A DNA stretch of 33,061 bases. Origin: Anaerolineales bacterium. Its GTDB lineage: Bacteria > Chloroflexota > Anaerolineae > Anaerolineales > UBA11657. Below, piece after piece: positions 1-11,985 of the stretch. Both the position numbers and the translations under genes were made by a program. The notes under the pieces were generated by a model. The model was not told the origin of the DNA. It worked only from the letters and a program-made list of their open reading frames with translations, and did not search any database. The stretch covers positions 1 through 33,061 of the forward strand of contig JAKUPR010000015.1 in NCBI GenBank assembly GCA_022450585.1, read 5' to 3'. Each line of letters starts with the position of its first letter. The first letter of the stretch is position 1.

Positions 1-715
1 TATAGCTGACCACTTCAAGATAATCCGGCCCAATTGTGTGCTCACCGCCGTTTAAGATGGTGACACCCTCTATGGTTAGCACGTTGGAGCCGATGCCAGA
101 GATGCGTGCCCCACGCGCGTTAAGGAATTGGCATAGCTCCTGTACGTGTGGTTCGGATGCGGCGTTGCGCACAGTCGTGGTGCCGGTCGCGAGCACGGCG
201 GCCATTAACACGTTCTCTGTGGCTGTCACGCTGGTTTCATCTAGAAGAATGTTGGCTCCGCGTAGTTTGTTCGCGCGAAACTTAAAGTGTTCGTTGGCGG
301 TGATTTGAGCGCCTAAGGATTTCAGAGCTAGCATGTGAGTGTCTAGGCGGCGCCTACCTATAATGTCGCCGCCTGGTGGAGCAAGCTGCAGCTGGCCTTG
401 CCGTGCTAGCATTGGCCCGGCCAGAAGGATAGATGCACGAATTAGTCTGCATAACATAGAATTCGGCTGACAGCTGGAAATGTTGTTTGCTTGGAGTCTC
501 CAGCTATTGTTACCCACGGATTCAACTAATACCCCGAGATCTTCGAGTATCTTTCGCATCGTAAGGACATCGCCTATGGATGGTACGTTATGTAGTACTA
601 CCGGTTGGTCAGTCAGCAGGCAAGCTGCTAGCAATGGGAGTGCGGCGTTCTTGTTACCCGCTGGGCGGATGATGCCTTTAAGTGGCAGACCCCCAGTTAT
701 TACGAATTGATCCAT
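1..715 (-). CDS. murA: UDP-N-acetylglucosamine 1-carboxyvinyltransferase, N-terminal part (runs off window start)
   Basis: Own translation of the minus strand from ATG at 715: [38 protein letters not shown]...[28 protein letters not shown]...; [10 protein letters not shown] and PGGxIIGRR(x)xDxH motifs of MurA. Missing from the ORF track because no stop lies inside the window. Confidence 0.93.
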   Translation of the reverse strand, partial: MDQFVITGGLPLKGIIRPAGNKNAALPLLAACLLTDQPVVLHNVPSIGDVLTMRKILEDLGVLVESVGNNSWRLQANNISSCQPNSMLCRLIRASILLAGPMLARQGQLQLAPPGGDIIGRRRLDTHMLALKSLGAQITANEHFKFRANKLRGANILLDETSVTATENVLMAAVLATGTTTVRNAASEPHVQELCQFLNARGARISGIGSNVLTIEGVTILNGGEHTIGPDYLEVVSY

Positions 716-743
716 AGGAGATTTTATGTTGATAAAATGTGAG

Positions 744-771
744 GATATAAACCCGTAAAGTCCATTGTAAA
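744..771 (-). promoter_or_regulatory. Candidate sigma70-like promoter for murA (TTTACA-16-TATATC)
   Basis: Minus strand reads TTTACA (766-771), 16-nt spacer, TATATC (744-749), about 28 nt upstream of the murA ATG. Motif match only. Confidence 0.3.
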
Positions 772-905
772 CGAGAGCGTCCATGGGGTCAACCGGAGGA
801 TTGGTCATTCCTGTGGCTTATTCTAACGTTAATGGGTCCGTGGTGGCGCGGTGTAAAAGGGTCAAACAGCAAGCGCTGAGAAGTCATCGGTGGTAAACTA
901 AGCAG

Positions 906-4259
<3,354 letters not shown>

Positions 4260-4298
4260 CTTGATATATATTCCTTGCTAAAGTGACAAAATGGAGTC

Positions 4299-5144
4299 TC
4301 AATTTGTAGAGTGTGATGTTGTTGGTGCTATGGCTGGGGTAGCTACCGGTAATGTTCGCAGCGATTCGGATGATATGACATAGTTGAGGGAGACCCATCC
4401 TGATTCTGCCGCTGGACGAGGTGCTGACTGAATGAAGGCCCATGTTCCGGCTTGATTTTGTGCTATGAGATCAATGCATTCTCCCTCTAGGAGATAGGAA
4501 TTGCTCGGAAATGTCGCGTTAGGCCCAGAACGGACGTTAAGGGAAGAAATCGTTACACATGCCCGGATCGGCTTTTGCTGTTGGTTTTGTTGATCAGAAG
4601 TAGGAGTTTTCACGGGTGTGGATGCAGGTTGCGAGTAGGTTGTGTTTGCTGGAGATATCACTGATGAGCCAGCGGTTGGGATGATGGGTAGTGTGGGTGT
4701 GGGTATTCTGGGAGTTGCGATTTGTTCTGTGCTTGATACATATTGTTTGGCGGCGGATACTCCATCCGCAATCCTCCAAGCTCCTGACATTGTTGCGTTA
4801 GGATACAGCACGAAGAGCGCTAGGGCTGCAACGGTCGGTACTACTATCAGTAGCGGTGCCCAGCTTGCTATAGATTTCCGACGTTTTCTGCGGCGTTTTC
4901 TGGTTGCAGTAAATTGTGTGTCCTCTGCTTTCATAGCGAGGTTGGCCCCACGGGTTTCCGGTGAATGTCTTGTTTCCCACAATAGGAAAGCTGCAGCTTG
5001 GTATATTTCGGAAAGGGATTCTACTGACTCCTTTGCGGAAAGTTCTCGAAAGTGGGCTGTACGGGCTGTGACGGCGGCGACAATTTCGCTGGGGCTAGCG
5101 TCGCGCGGTATTTGAAGGACTTCGTTTGGAGATTTGGTTCTCAT
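4299..5144 (-). CDS. Membrane-anchored bacterial SH3 domain protein with N-terminal J-domain-like region
   Basis: C-terminal ACVTISSLNVRSGPNATFPSNSYLLEGECIDLIAQNQAGTWAFIQ is SH3_3-like; central RKRRRKRRKS followed by a single TM helix SWAPLLIVVPTVAALALFVLYP; N-terminus SPNEVLQIPRDASPSEIVAAV...LSEIYQAAAFLLWETRHSPETR. Confidence 0.75.
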   Translation of the reverse strand: MRTKSPNEVLQIPRDASPSEIVAAVTARTAHFRELSAKESVESLSEIYQAAAFLLWETRHSPETRGANLAMKAEDTQFTATRKRRRKRRKSIASWAPLLIVVPTVAALALFVLYPNATMSGAWRIADGVSAAKQYVSSTEQIATPRIPTPTLPIIPTAGSSVISPANTTYSQPASTPVKTPTSDQQNQQQKPIRACVTISSLNVRSGPNATFPSNSYLLEGECIDLIAQNQAGTWAFIQSAPRPAAESGWVSLNYVISSESLRTLPVATPAIAPTTSHSTN

Positions 5145-5152
5145 GTGCTGTT

Positions 5153-5962
5153 CTATGATGTCTCGGCTCGAATAATTGTGCCGGTTGACTCAGTACCATC
5201 TATCGCTCTTGCAAGCGCACCTTCTGTTTCTCCTGAAAAGATATGTGCTGTGGCCGTGGGGGTATTTTGCACCAAACTGAGCATTTCCGCCACCTTTTCT
5301 TTCATTCCGCCCGTTACGTCCGGTGCGTCCGAGATGGATGTGTAGGCTGCGTGGGCCGCAAAAGTAGTTGGGGTAATTTCTGAGATGACACTGCCCTCTG
5401 GGTGTTTTTTCAAAACTCCAGGAGCTATGCCTGCTAGCAGCACTTTCTTCGGCGGAAGGCTGTGCGCAAGAAAACTTAAAATCATTTCAGTAGAAATTAT
5501 CGTTCCGCCACGGATCTTATCGAATGCCACATCGCCGTGCAAGAGTGGTATGAGGCCGTGTTTGATGGCATTACTAATAGGTTCTACGGCCATATGAAGT
5601 AATTTTCCATCTTGACATTGCGCAGAGGCTGATGGACGCACGTTAAAGACGGGTAGTCCCACAGACAATAGCTCGGTGGCGACAATGTTATTAAGTGCAG
5701 CAACTGCTGTTGCGACTGAAACGAAACCATCCCAATCACTAGCCGAGTCGACCCCAGCTCGGGTATTGTATTGTGAGGCTTGTATATGCCCAAAAGAGCC
5801 TGCACCGTGCCCTATGACCAAACTGGTTTGTGGAGACTCATGGAACCCTTGTGCAATTTCGCCTGCGAGCCGGCGGATGATCTTTCGTCTTGGAGTATGC
5901 TTGCGGTATTTGTTGGTGATTAGGGAGCCACCAAGTTTTACATAAATTGGTTTAGGAGTCAT
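5153..5962 (-). CDS. Isopentenyl phosphate kinase (amino acid kinase family)
   Basis: MTPKPIYVKLGGSLITNK...LVIGHGAGSFGHIQA...LLHGDVAFDKIRGGTIISTEMI...TGGMKEKV; GAGSFGH is characteristic of IPK. Confidence 0.9.
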   Translation of the reverse strand: MTPKPIYVKLGGSLITNKYRKHTPRRKIIRRLAGEIAQGFHESPQTSLVIGHGAGSFGHIQASQYNTRAGVDSASDWDGFVSVATAVAALNNIVATELLSVGLPVFNVRPSASAQCQDGKLLHMAVEPISNAIKHGLIPLLHGDVAFDKIRGGTIISTEMILSFLAHSLPPKKVLLAGIAPGVLKKHPEGSVISEITPTTFAAHAAYTSISDAPDVTGGMKEKVAEMLSLVQNTPTATAHIFSGETEGALARAIDGTESTGTIIRAETS

Positions 5963-6920
5963 GGGTGTTGGCGTGTAATTCCGTTAGAAATATGTTCCTT
6001 GCTCCTGCGGCTCGCAATCGGGATATCACGTGATCAGCCTGGCCTTGATGGACAGGAGCGATGATGTGGCCACCTGCCCCTGAACCTGACAGCTTGGCGC
6101 CTGATACCCCTGCGTGCAAGGCTGCTTTTACCAATCTGTCTAAAGATGGAGACGACACACCTATTGCTTGTAGGATCTCCTGGTTTCGCAGCATCAATGT
6201 ACCTAAAAGTTCGCTGTCACCATGGGAAACTGCCGTGCGTGCAGCGCGAGTTATGGTTCCCATATCGTCGAACCATGTTTGGTATTTCTTTCGCTGTTTG
6301 GTGTAACGCTCGCGCACTCCGGCTATCGTTTCTCTGGTGGAGCTGCGTTCTCCACTGTCAGCGATCAGGAAAGTTAGGGGTCGAACGAGTTTAATGAATT
6401 CAGGTTTTTTTGTTTTTGTAAAAAAGATAGTTTGTTCGTGTGCTATGACAGTGTTGTCTATCCCTGAGGGGGTGCCGTGCTGGAGTTTTTCGACTTCGAA
6501 CACTAAATCGGAAACCTCATTCGCGGAGAGTTTGTGCTGTAGAAAACGGCTAAGAGCATGAGTGATGGCGGTGGAAGTGGCTGCGCTTGAACCTAACCCG
6601 GCTCCTACTGGTATAGCGGATTTTAACGACAAATGAGCACGTGGCTCTCTCGAAATACCGGTCACTTGCATCACTTTGCGGATGGTTGCTGCGATTGGAT
6701 GAGTGGGTGTGAGCTCACCATATTGGCATCTGAGACAAATGTCATCCGCTGTAATTAGGAGCCCGCTTAGGTCTTTGGGGTATGTCGCTGAGATAGTGGC
6801 GTGTGCACGCATTGATGTTAATGGTGCTGCCAGTGCTGGTTCTCCGTAAACTACGGCGTGCTCTCCAAAAAGTATGAACTTTGCGGGTGCGCTAGAGTGT
6901 ATGCTTGTGAGACCAGCCAT
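5952..6920 (-). CDS. Mevalonate kinase (GHMP kinase family)
   Basis: SSAPAKFILFGEHAVVYGEPALAAPL, IPVGAGLGSSAATSTAI, GTPSGIDNTV, AKLSGSGAGGHIIA. Overlaps IPK by 11 nt. Confidence 0.9.
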   Translation of the reverse strand: MAGLTSIHSSAPAKFILFGEHAVVYGEPALAAPLTSMRAHATISATYPKDLSGLLITADDICLRCQYGELTPTHPIAATIRKVMQVTGISREPRAHLSLKSAIPVGAGLGSSAATSTAITHALSRFLQHKLSANEVSDLVFEVEKLQHGTPSGIDNTVIAHEQTIFFTKTKKPEFIKLVRPLTFLIADSGERSSTRETIAGVRERYTKQRKKYQTWFDDMGTITRAARTAVSHGDSELLGTLMLRNQEILQAIGVSSPSLDRLVKAALHAGVSGAKLSGSGAGGHIIAPVHQGQADHVISRLRAAGARNIFLTELHANTHDS

Positions 6921-6924
6921 TAAT

Positions 6925-7803
6925 CTAACCTAGATACATGACGGCTGTGGCAGCTGTTGCCCATATGATAATACATATCAATAACGGGCGGTCCTGAAAG
7001 ACCAACCGTTCCGGTTCACCACCAGCACCTTTGACGTGGACTAGATATAGATAACGAAATACCCCGTAGATCACAAATGGGATTGTGGCCATCATCTGGT
7101 GGTTTTGCGGTAGATTAGGCGCACTAAAAGTGTACAGTGAATACGCTACTATTGCACCGGTGGTGACACTAGCTATCAACCAGTCAATAAGCGTGATATT
7201 GTAGTCTGAGAGTACAGTACGATGCTGAGTGCTAGTATCCATGAGAATAGTTAGCTCGTGACGTCGTTTACCGAGTCCAACAAGTAGTGCCCCTAAGCCT
7301 ACGCATACGTATATCCATGGTGAGCCTAATGGTGACTGTTCAGCTTCCACCAGGATAGCTCCAGCGGCTACGCGCAACATGAAACCGACGGCTATAAGCA
7401 GAACATCGATAATTACAATATGTTTCAACCAGAATGAGTACATAAGGTTCTGCAACCAGTAAAGGATCAGCACTACACCAAACCAAGTGTGCAGTTGAAA
7501 CGCAAGTGGCAGAACGATGATGGGGATGAGGATGGCAGAAACTAGAGCCAGTCGTTTGGTGAGTCTACCGGCTGGTAGTGGGCGATGCCGTTTGAGTGGA
7601 TGGTGGCGGTCGTTTTCCAGGTCTATCAGGTCGTTCGACAAATAGACCGCTCCTGTTAGAAGCGAGAAAAGAATAAAACCCGACAGCGTTTGCTGCTGAT
7701 ATTCAGGCAGAAAAAGCTTGCGGTCGAAGACCAGTGCGGTGAAGATCAACAGATTCTTAGCCCATTGTAGTGGGCGCATTGCTTGCAGTAATTGCACTAT
7801 CAT
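6925..7803 (-). CDS. UbiA-family prenyltransferase, resembling decaprenyl-phosphate phosphoribosyltransferase
   Basis: MRPLQWAKNLLIFTALVF...YLSNDLIDLENDRHHPLKRHRPLPAGRL...; NDxxDxExDRxHPxKRxRPxxAG motif and multiple TM segments. Confidence 0.82.
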   Translation of the reverse strand: MIVQLLQAMRPLQWAKNLLIFTALVFDRKLFLPEYQQQTLSGFILFSLLTGAVYLSNDLIDLENDRHHPLKRHRPLPAGRLTKRLALVSAILIPIIVLPLAFQLHTWFGVVLILYWLQNLMYSFWLKHIVIIDVLLIAVGFMLRVAAGAILVEAEQSPLGSPWIYVCVGLGALLVGLGKRRHELTILMDTSTQHRTVLSDYNITLIDWLIASVTTGAIVAYSLYTFSAPNLPQNHQMMATIPFVIYGVFRYLYLVHVKGAGGEPERLVFQDRPLLICIIIWATAATAVMYLG

Positions 7804-7820
7804 TACGTATACATTATAAC
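7792..7820 (+). promoter_or_regulatory. Candidate sigma70-like promoter for tlyA (TTGCAC-17-TATAAC)
   Basis: TTGCAC at 7792-7797, exact 17-nt spacer, TATAAC at 7815-7820; predicted start site about 24 nt before the ATG at 7851, with GGAG in between. Confidence 0.5.
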
Positions 7821-7850
7821 TTGGTTGTTGGAGATGATAAAATTAGTGAG

Positions 7851-8636
7851 ATGCTGAAGATGCGGTTGGACAAATTGCTATTGGTACGTGGACTTGTGGA
7901 GACACGTGCGAAAGCCCGTGGTCTCATAATGGCCGGCGACGTGCTTGTGTCTGGCAGGATAGTAGATAAGGCTGGGAGTCAAGTGCGAGGAGACGCAAAT
8001 GTCGAAATCAAATCGAGATTGAGATTTGTTAGCCGAGGGGGCGTAAAGCTAGCTGCTGGTATTGAGTGCATGCGTCTGGAGATAGACGGGTTGGTGTGTG
8101 CTGATGTGGGTGCTTCGACGGGTGGCTTTACCGACTGCATGTTGCAGCACGGAGTGAAGCGTGTTTACGCCATTGATGTTGGGAAAGGAATTTTGCATTG
8201 GAGGATACGCAATGATCCGCGTGTGGTGTTGATGGAGGAAACTAATGCACGGTACTTACGCGATCTTCCTGAAAAGGTGGGATTGGTGACAATTGATGCA
8301 TCATTTATTTCTCTCCGCCTTTTACTCCCTATGGCAACACGATGGTTGGAGAGGAGTTCTGGAGTGATTCTGGCATTGATAAAACCACAATTCGAAGCGG
8401 GACGGACGCAGGTTGGTAGAGGTGGCGTGGTGCGGTCAGTACATGTGCACAGACAGGTCCTTCGTGACGTGTGTGAGTTCGCTGGATCCATTGGCATGCA
8501 TACTAAAAATATAATGCAATCGCCATTGCGTGGTCCTGCAGGTAATGTCGAGTTTCTTGCTTTTTTGACCCAGACTGACGCCGGAGTAAGAGTAAAAGAT
8601 TTAGTTGCTCAAATACTACCAGAATCAGATTTGTGA
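7851..8636 (+). CDS. tlyA: TlyA-family rRNA (cytidine-2'-O)-methyltransferase / hemolysin-like
   Basis: S4 domain MRLDKLLLVRGLVETRAKARGLIMAGDVLVSGRIVDKAG, SRGGVKLA, DVGASTGGFTDCMLQHGVKRVYAIDVG, LIKPQFEAGR. Start set at ATG 7851 because the 7770 track start lies upstream of the promoter. Confidence 0.93.
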   Translation: MLKMRLDKLLLVRGLVETRAKARGLIMAGDVLVSGRIVDKAGSQVRGDANVEIKSRLRFVSRGGVKLAAGIECMRLEIDGLVCADVGASTGGFTDCMLQHGVKRVYAIDVGKGILHWRIRNDPRVVLMEETNARYLRDLPEKVGLVTIDASFISLRLLLPMATRWLERSSGVILALIKPQFEAGRTQVGRGGVVRSVHVHRQVLRDVCEFAGSIGMHTKNIMQSPLRGPAGNVEFLAFLTQTDAGVRVKDLVAQILPESDL

Positions 8637-8660
8637 GAGATCTGTGGACTATTCTTTAGA

Positions 8661-8666
8661 TATAAT
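8661..8666 (+). promoter_or_regulatory. Candidate -10 element (TATAAT) upstream of lepA
   Basis: Perfect TATAAT hexamer in the intergenic region; no good -35 at 17 nt. Weak evidence. Confidence 0.3.
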
Positions 8667-8730
8667 TGGCCCTCTAACTCAATAGTGCGATTATGGAACT
8701 TTCGATTAGAATTTGCAGCGGTGATGCTAT

Positions 8731-10533
8731 ATGAACTCTAGTAATAACATACGCAATTTTTGTATCATTGCTCATATTGACCATGGGAAATCAACGCTCG
8801 CGGACAGATTATTGCAATTGACAGATACTGTATCCGAGCGCGAAATGCAGGAGCAGTTTCTAGATGGTATGGAGCTTGAGCGCGAGAAAGGCGTCACTAT
8901 AAAGGCTTCAGCTGTACGTATGGTCCACGAGCACGTGACTGGGATGACTTACGAATTAAATCTGATAGATACACCAGGCCATGTAGATTTTTCCTATGAA
9001 GTGAGTCGGGCGCTGGCCGCCTGTGAGGGTGCTCTATTGGTTGTGGATGCGAGTCAGGGGATTGAAGCGCAGACGTTGGCCAATCTGTATCTGGCCCTGG
9101 ATGCGGATCTTGAAATCATACCTGTACTAAACAAGATTGACCTTCCATCTGCTCGTCCAGACGAAGTATCTGATGAGCTGGCTGATTTGTTGGGAGGTGA
9201 GGTGGGAGATGTCCTAGAAGTCTCGGCAAAAACGGGGGATGGTATTGAGGCTGTGCTTAACGCTATTGTGGAAAGGCTTCCGGCGCCTTCTGTCGAAGGC
9301 TTGGGGCCGCCTCGTGGTCTTGTGTTTGATTCTCACTATGATTCTTACAAGGGTGTGGTGAGTTATGTACGAATGGTATCTGGTCGAATAAGTGCCAGTG
9401 AGAAATTACGCATGCTGGCTGGCACACTTCGGTTTGATCCGCTAGAGATTGGGATCTTTGGGCCAGAAATGAAGCCTACAGGAGAGTTGGAGGCTGGGCA
9501 AGTAGGGTATGTTGCTACGGGATTAAAATCTGTGAATGACTGTAGGGTTGGTGACACCTTAGTTCTTGCGGATGACGACACATCTGAACCGCTACCGGGA
9601 TACCTGGATGTTAAACCGATGGTGTACGCGGGGTTTTATCCTGTTGATGGAGAGGCCTACTCACTCTTGAAGAGCGCGCTCGAAAAATTGCAGTTAAATG
9701 ATGCTGCATTACTTTTTCAGGTGGAGGCATCCCAGGCGCTGGGATTTGGGTTTCGATGCGGGTTTTTGGGGTTGTTCCATATGGAGATAATTCAAGAGCG
9801 CTTGGAGCGGGAATATGAGTTAGATATTATTGCTACCGCTCCCTCGGTGGAATATGAGGTTGAGTTGAAAAATGGCAGTATGACACGTGTTGAGTCTCCG
9901 GCTAGTTTACCAGATGCTGGTGAAATATCTGAAATACGTGAGCCTTGGATGAATATACAAGTGTACTCTCCAGAAGCATATTATGGCACAATAATGGACC
10001 TGGTCACTTCGAGACGAGGTGTTGCCTTGGAACAACAGCATTCCTCTGGAGGGCGTGTCGTACTGTCTTTCAGGATACCCCTTTCTGAGTTAATTGTGGA
10101 TTTCTACGACCGCCTTAAATCTCGTACACGTGGTTATGCATCGCTGGATTATCAGTTTGACGGATATCAAGCGGATGATCTTTTGCGCCTGGAAATCTTA
10201 GTAAATTCGCAACCAGTTGACGCGCTTGCGACGATTGTGCATCGAGATACAGCTTATCACAAGGGCCAGAAATTGATTAGCAAACTAAAGGAGCTAATTC
10301 CCAGACAATTGTTTCCGGTAGCAATCCAGGCCTCTGCTGGTGGCAAGGTGATTTCTCGAGCTAACGTGAAGGCACTTAGAAAGGATGTGTTAGCTAAGTG
10401 TTACGGAGGGGATATAACTCGTAAAAAGAAGTTGTTAGAGCGGCAGAAAAAAGGTCGTAAGAGACTGAAGATGGTAGGGAATGTTGAAATACCTCAGCAG
10501 GCGTTTATGGCTGTATTAAAGATTGGAGAATAG
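8731..10533 (+). CDS. lepA: Elongation factor 4 (LepA GTPase)
   Basis: NIRNFCIIAHIDHGKSTLADRLLQLT, DTPGHVDFSYEVSRALAACEGALLVVDASQGIEAQTLAN, NKIDLP, C-terminal GGDITRKKKLLERQKKGRKRLKMVGNVEIPQQAFMAVLK. Confidence 0.97.
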   Translation: MNSSNNIRNFCIIAHIDHGKSTLADRLLQLTDTVSEREMQEQFLDGMELEREKGVTIKASAVRMVHEHVTGMTYELNLIDTPGHVDFSYEVSRALAACEGALLVVDASQGIEAQTLANLYLALDADLEIIPVLNKIDLPSARPDEVSDELADLLGGEVGDVLEVSAKTGDGIEAVLNAIVERLPAPSVEGLGPPRGLVFDSHYDSYKGVVSYVRMVSGRISASEKLRMLAGTLRFDPLEIGIFGPEMKPTGELEAGQVGYVATGLKSVNDCRVGDTLVLADDDTSEPLPGYLDVKPMVYAGFYPVDGEAYSLLKSALEKLQLNDAALLFQVEASQALGFGFRCGFLGLFHMEIIQERLEREYELDIIATAPSVEYEVELKNGSMTRVESPASLPDAGEISEIREPWMNIQVYSPEAYYGTIMDLVTSRRGVALEQQHSSGGRVVLSFRIPLSELIVDFYDRLKSRTRGYASLDYQFDGYQADDLLRLEILVNSQPVDALATIVHRDTAYHKGQKLISKLKELIPRQLFPVAIQASAGGKVISRANVKALRKDVLAKCYGGDITRKKKLLERQKKGRKRLKMVGNVEIPQQAFMAVLKIGE

Positions 10534-10536
10534 GGT

Positions 10537-11985
10537 ATGGAGAGGAAAGCGGTTGTGATTGGGGCAGGTCCAGCTGGATTGACGGCTGGGTGGGAACTTG
10601 CCCGGCGAGGGGTGTCGGTAGAGGTACTTGAAAAAGACGTCTTGGTTGGCGGCATTGCCCGTACTGAGAAATATAAGGAATACTTTTTTGATATAGGTGG
10701 ACATCGCTTCTTTACTATGGTGCCTGAGGTGGAGGAACTTTGGCATGAATGGATGGGGGACCAGTTCCTCTTGCGACCCCGACTCTCTCGTATTTTCTAC
10801 AATGGGAAGTTCTTTCATTATCCTTTGCAAGCTATGGATGCAATTGTTGGTCTCGGTTTCTGGGAGAGTAGTCGCATTATTCTTAGTTATTTGCAGTCGC
10901 AATTGTGGCCGTATCGTGATGAGGAGACATTTGAACAGTGGGTGTCGAATCGCTTTGGCAGGCGTTTATACGAGGTGTTTTTTAAGACTTATACAGAGAA
11001 GGTGTGGGGCATACCGTGTAGCGAAATCAGGGCTGAATGGGCAGCGCAGCGTATCAAGGGCTTGACGCTACCCGCGGCTGTGCGTAATGCTCTATTTCCG
11101 CCAAAGGGAGAGGTGATAAAAACTCTGATCGAGGAATTTCATTATCCGGAGCGTGGTCCTGGAATGTTGTGGGAACGGGTGGTGCAGTTGTTGGAGGAAC
11201 GTGGTAGTGTGGTGCATCTTCAGACTGGGGCGGTGCGCTTGTTGCGGGATCAACGTCGTGTGACAGGAGTGGTGGTGCGTCACCAGGGTTCTGAAAGGAC
11301 TATGGATGCTACAGATGTATTTTCCACAATGCCTTTGTCGGAACTGATTCCTATGTTTGATCCTGCGCCTCCAGAGGAAGTCTTGGCCGCTGCGCGAGGG
11401 CTAAGGTACCGTGATTTCTTGACTGTGGTGTTGATTCTTGATGAAGCGGACATTTTCTCTGATAACTGGATTTACATACATAGTCCGAATGTACGAGTAG
11501 GTAGAATCCAGAACTTCAAGAACTGGAGTCCCGCAATGGTGCCCGATGCCAGCAAGACTGCTCTCGGCCTAGAATATTTCTGCGATGCGGGCGATATACT
11601 CTGGGAGATGCCAGATGAGGACCTCCTGGCTCTGGGGTCTAGCGAGTTGAAGCAAATTGGGATTGCCCGCGATGCTGATGTACTCGACGGTGTAGTTGTT
11701 CGACAGCTTAAGGCCTATCCCATTTATGATTCTCATTATGGGGAACTTCTTACCGTGATAAAGGATTGGATTATGGGGTTGGAGAATTTTGAAACTCTTG
11801 GACGTAACGGACTCCATAAATACAACAATCAAGACCATTCAATGCTGACTGCAATTTTGGGTGTTAGGAATGCGTTGTTTGGAGAAGATAATGACCTTTG
11901 GGAAGTGAACACCGAGCGGTCGTACCATGAGGAGGTTCGTGTTCCCGTAGATAAGTCAGGACCAGTGGACATTTTAGATGCGTGA
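10537..11985 (+). CDS. NAD(P)/FAD-dependent amine-oxidase/UDP-galactopyranose-mutase-like oxidoreductase
   Basis: Rossmann motif VVIGAGPAGLTAGWELARRGVSVEVLEKDVLVGGIARTEKYKEYFFDIGGHRFF; YTEKVWGIPCSEI. Confidence 0.82.
   Translation: MERKAVVIGAGPAGLTAGWELARRGVSVEVLEKDVLVGGIARTEKYKEYFFDIGGHRFFTMVPEVEELWHEWMGDQFLLRPRLSRIFYNGKFFHYPLQAMDAIVGLGFWESSRIILSYLQSQLWPYRDEETFEQWVSNRFGRRLYEVFFKTYTEKVWGIPCSEIRAEWAAQRIKGLTLPAAVRNALFPPKGEVIKTLIEEFHYPERGPGMLWERVVQLLEERGSVVHLQTGAVRLLRDQRRVTGVVVRHQGSERTMDATDVFSTMPLSELIPMFDPAPPEEVLAAARGLRYRDFLTVVLILDEADIFSDNWIYIHSPNVRVGRIQNFKNWSPAMVPDASKTALGLEYFCDAGDILWEMPDEDLLALGSSELKQIGIARDADVLDGVVVRQLKAYPIYDSHYGELLTVIKDWIMGLENFETLGRNGLHKYNNQDHSMLTAILGVRNALFGEDNDLWEVNTERSYHEEVRVPVDKSGPVDILDA

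Noticed and set aside
36-710. Plus-strand ORFs 36-308 and 480-710
   Set aside because: Antisense to murA, which is unambiguous on the minus strand.
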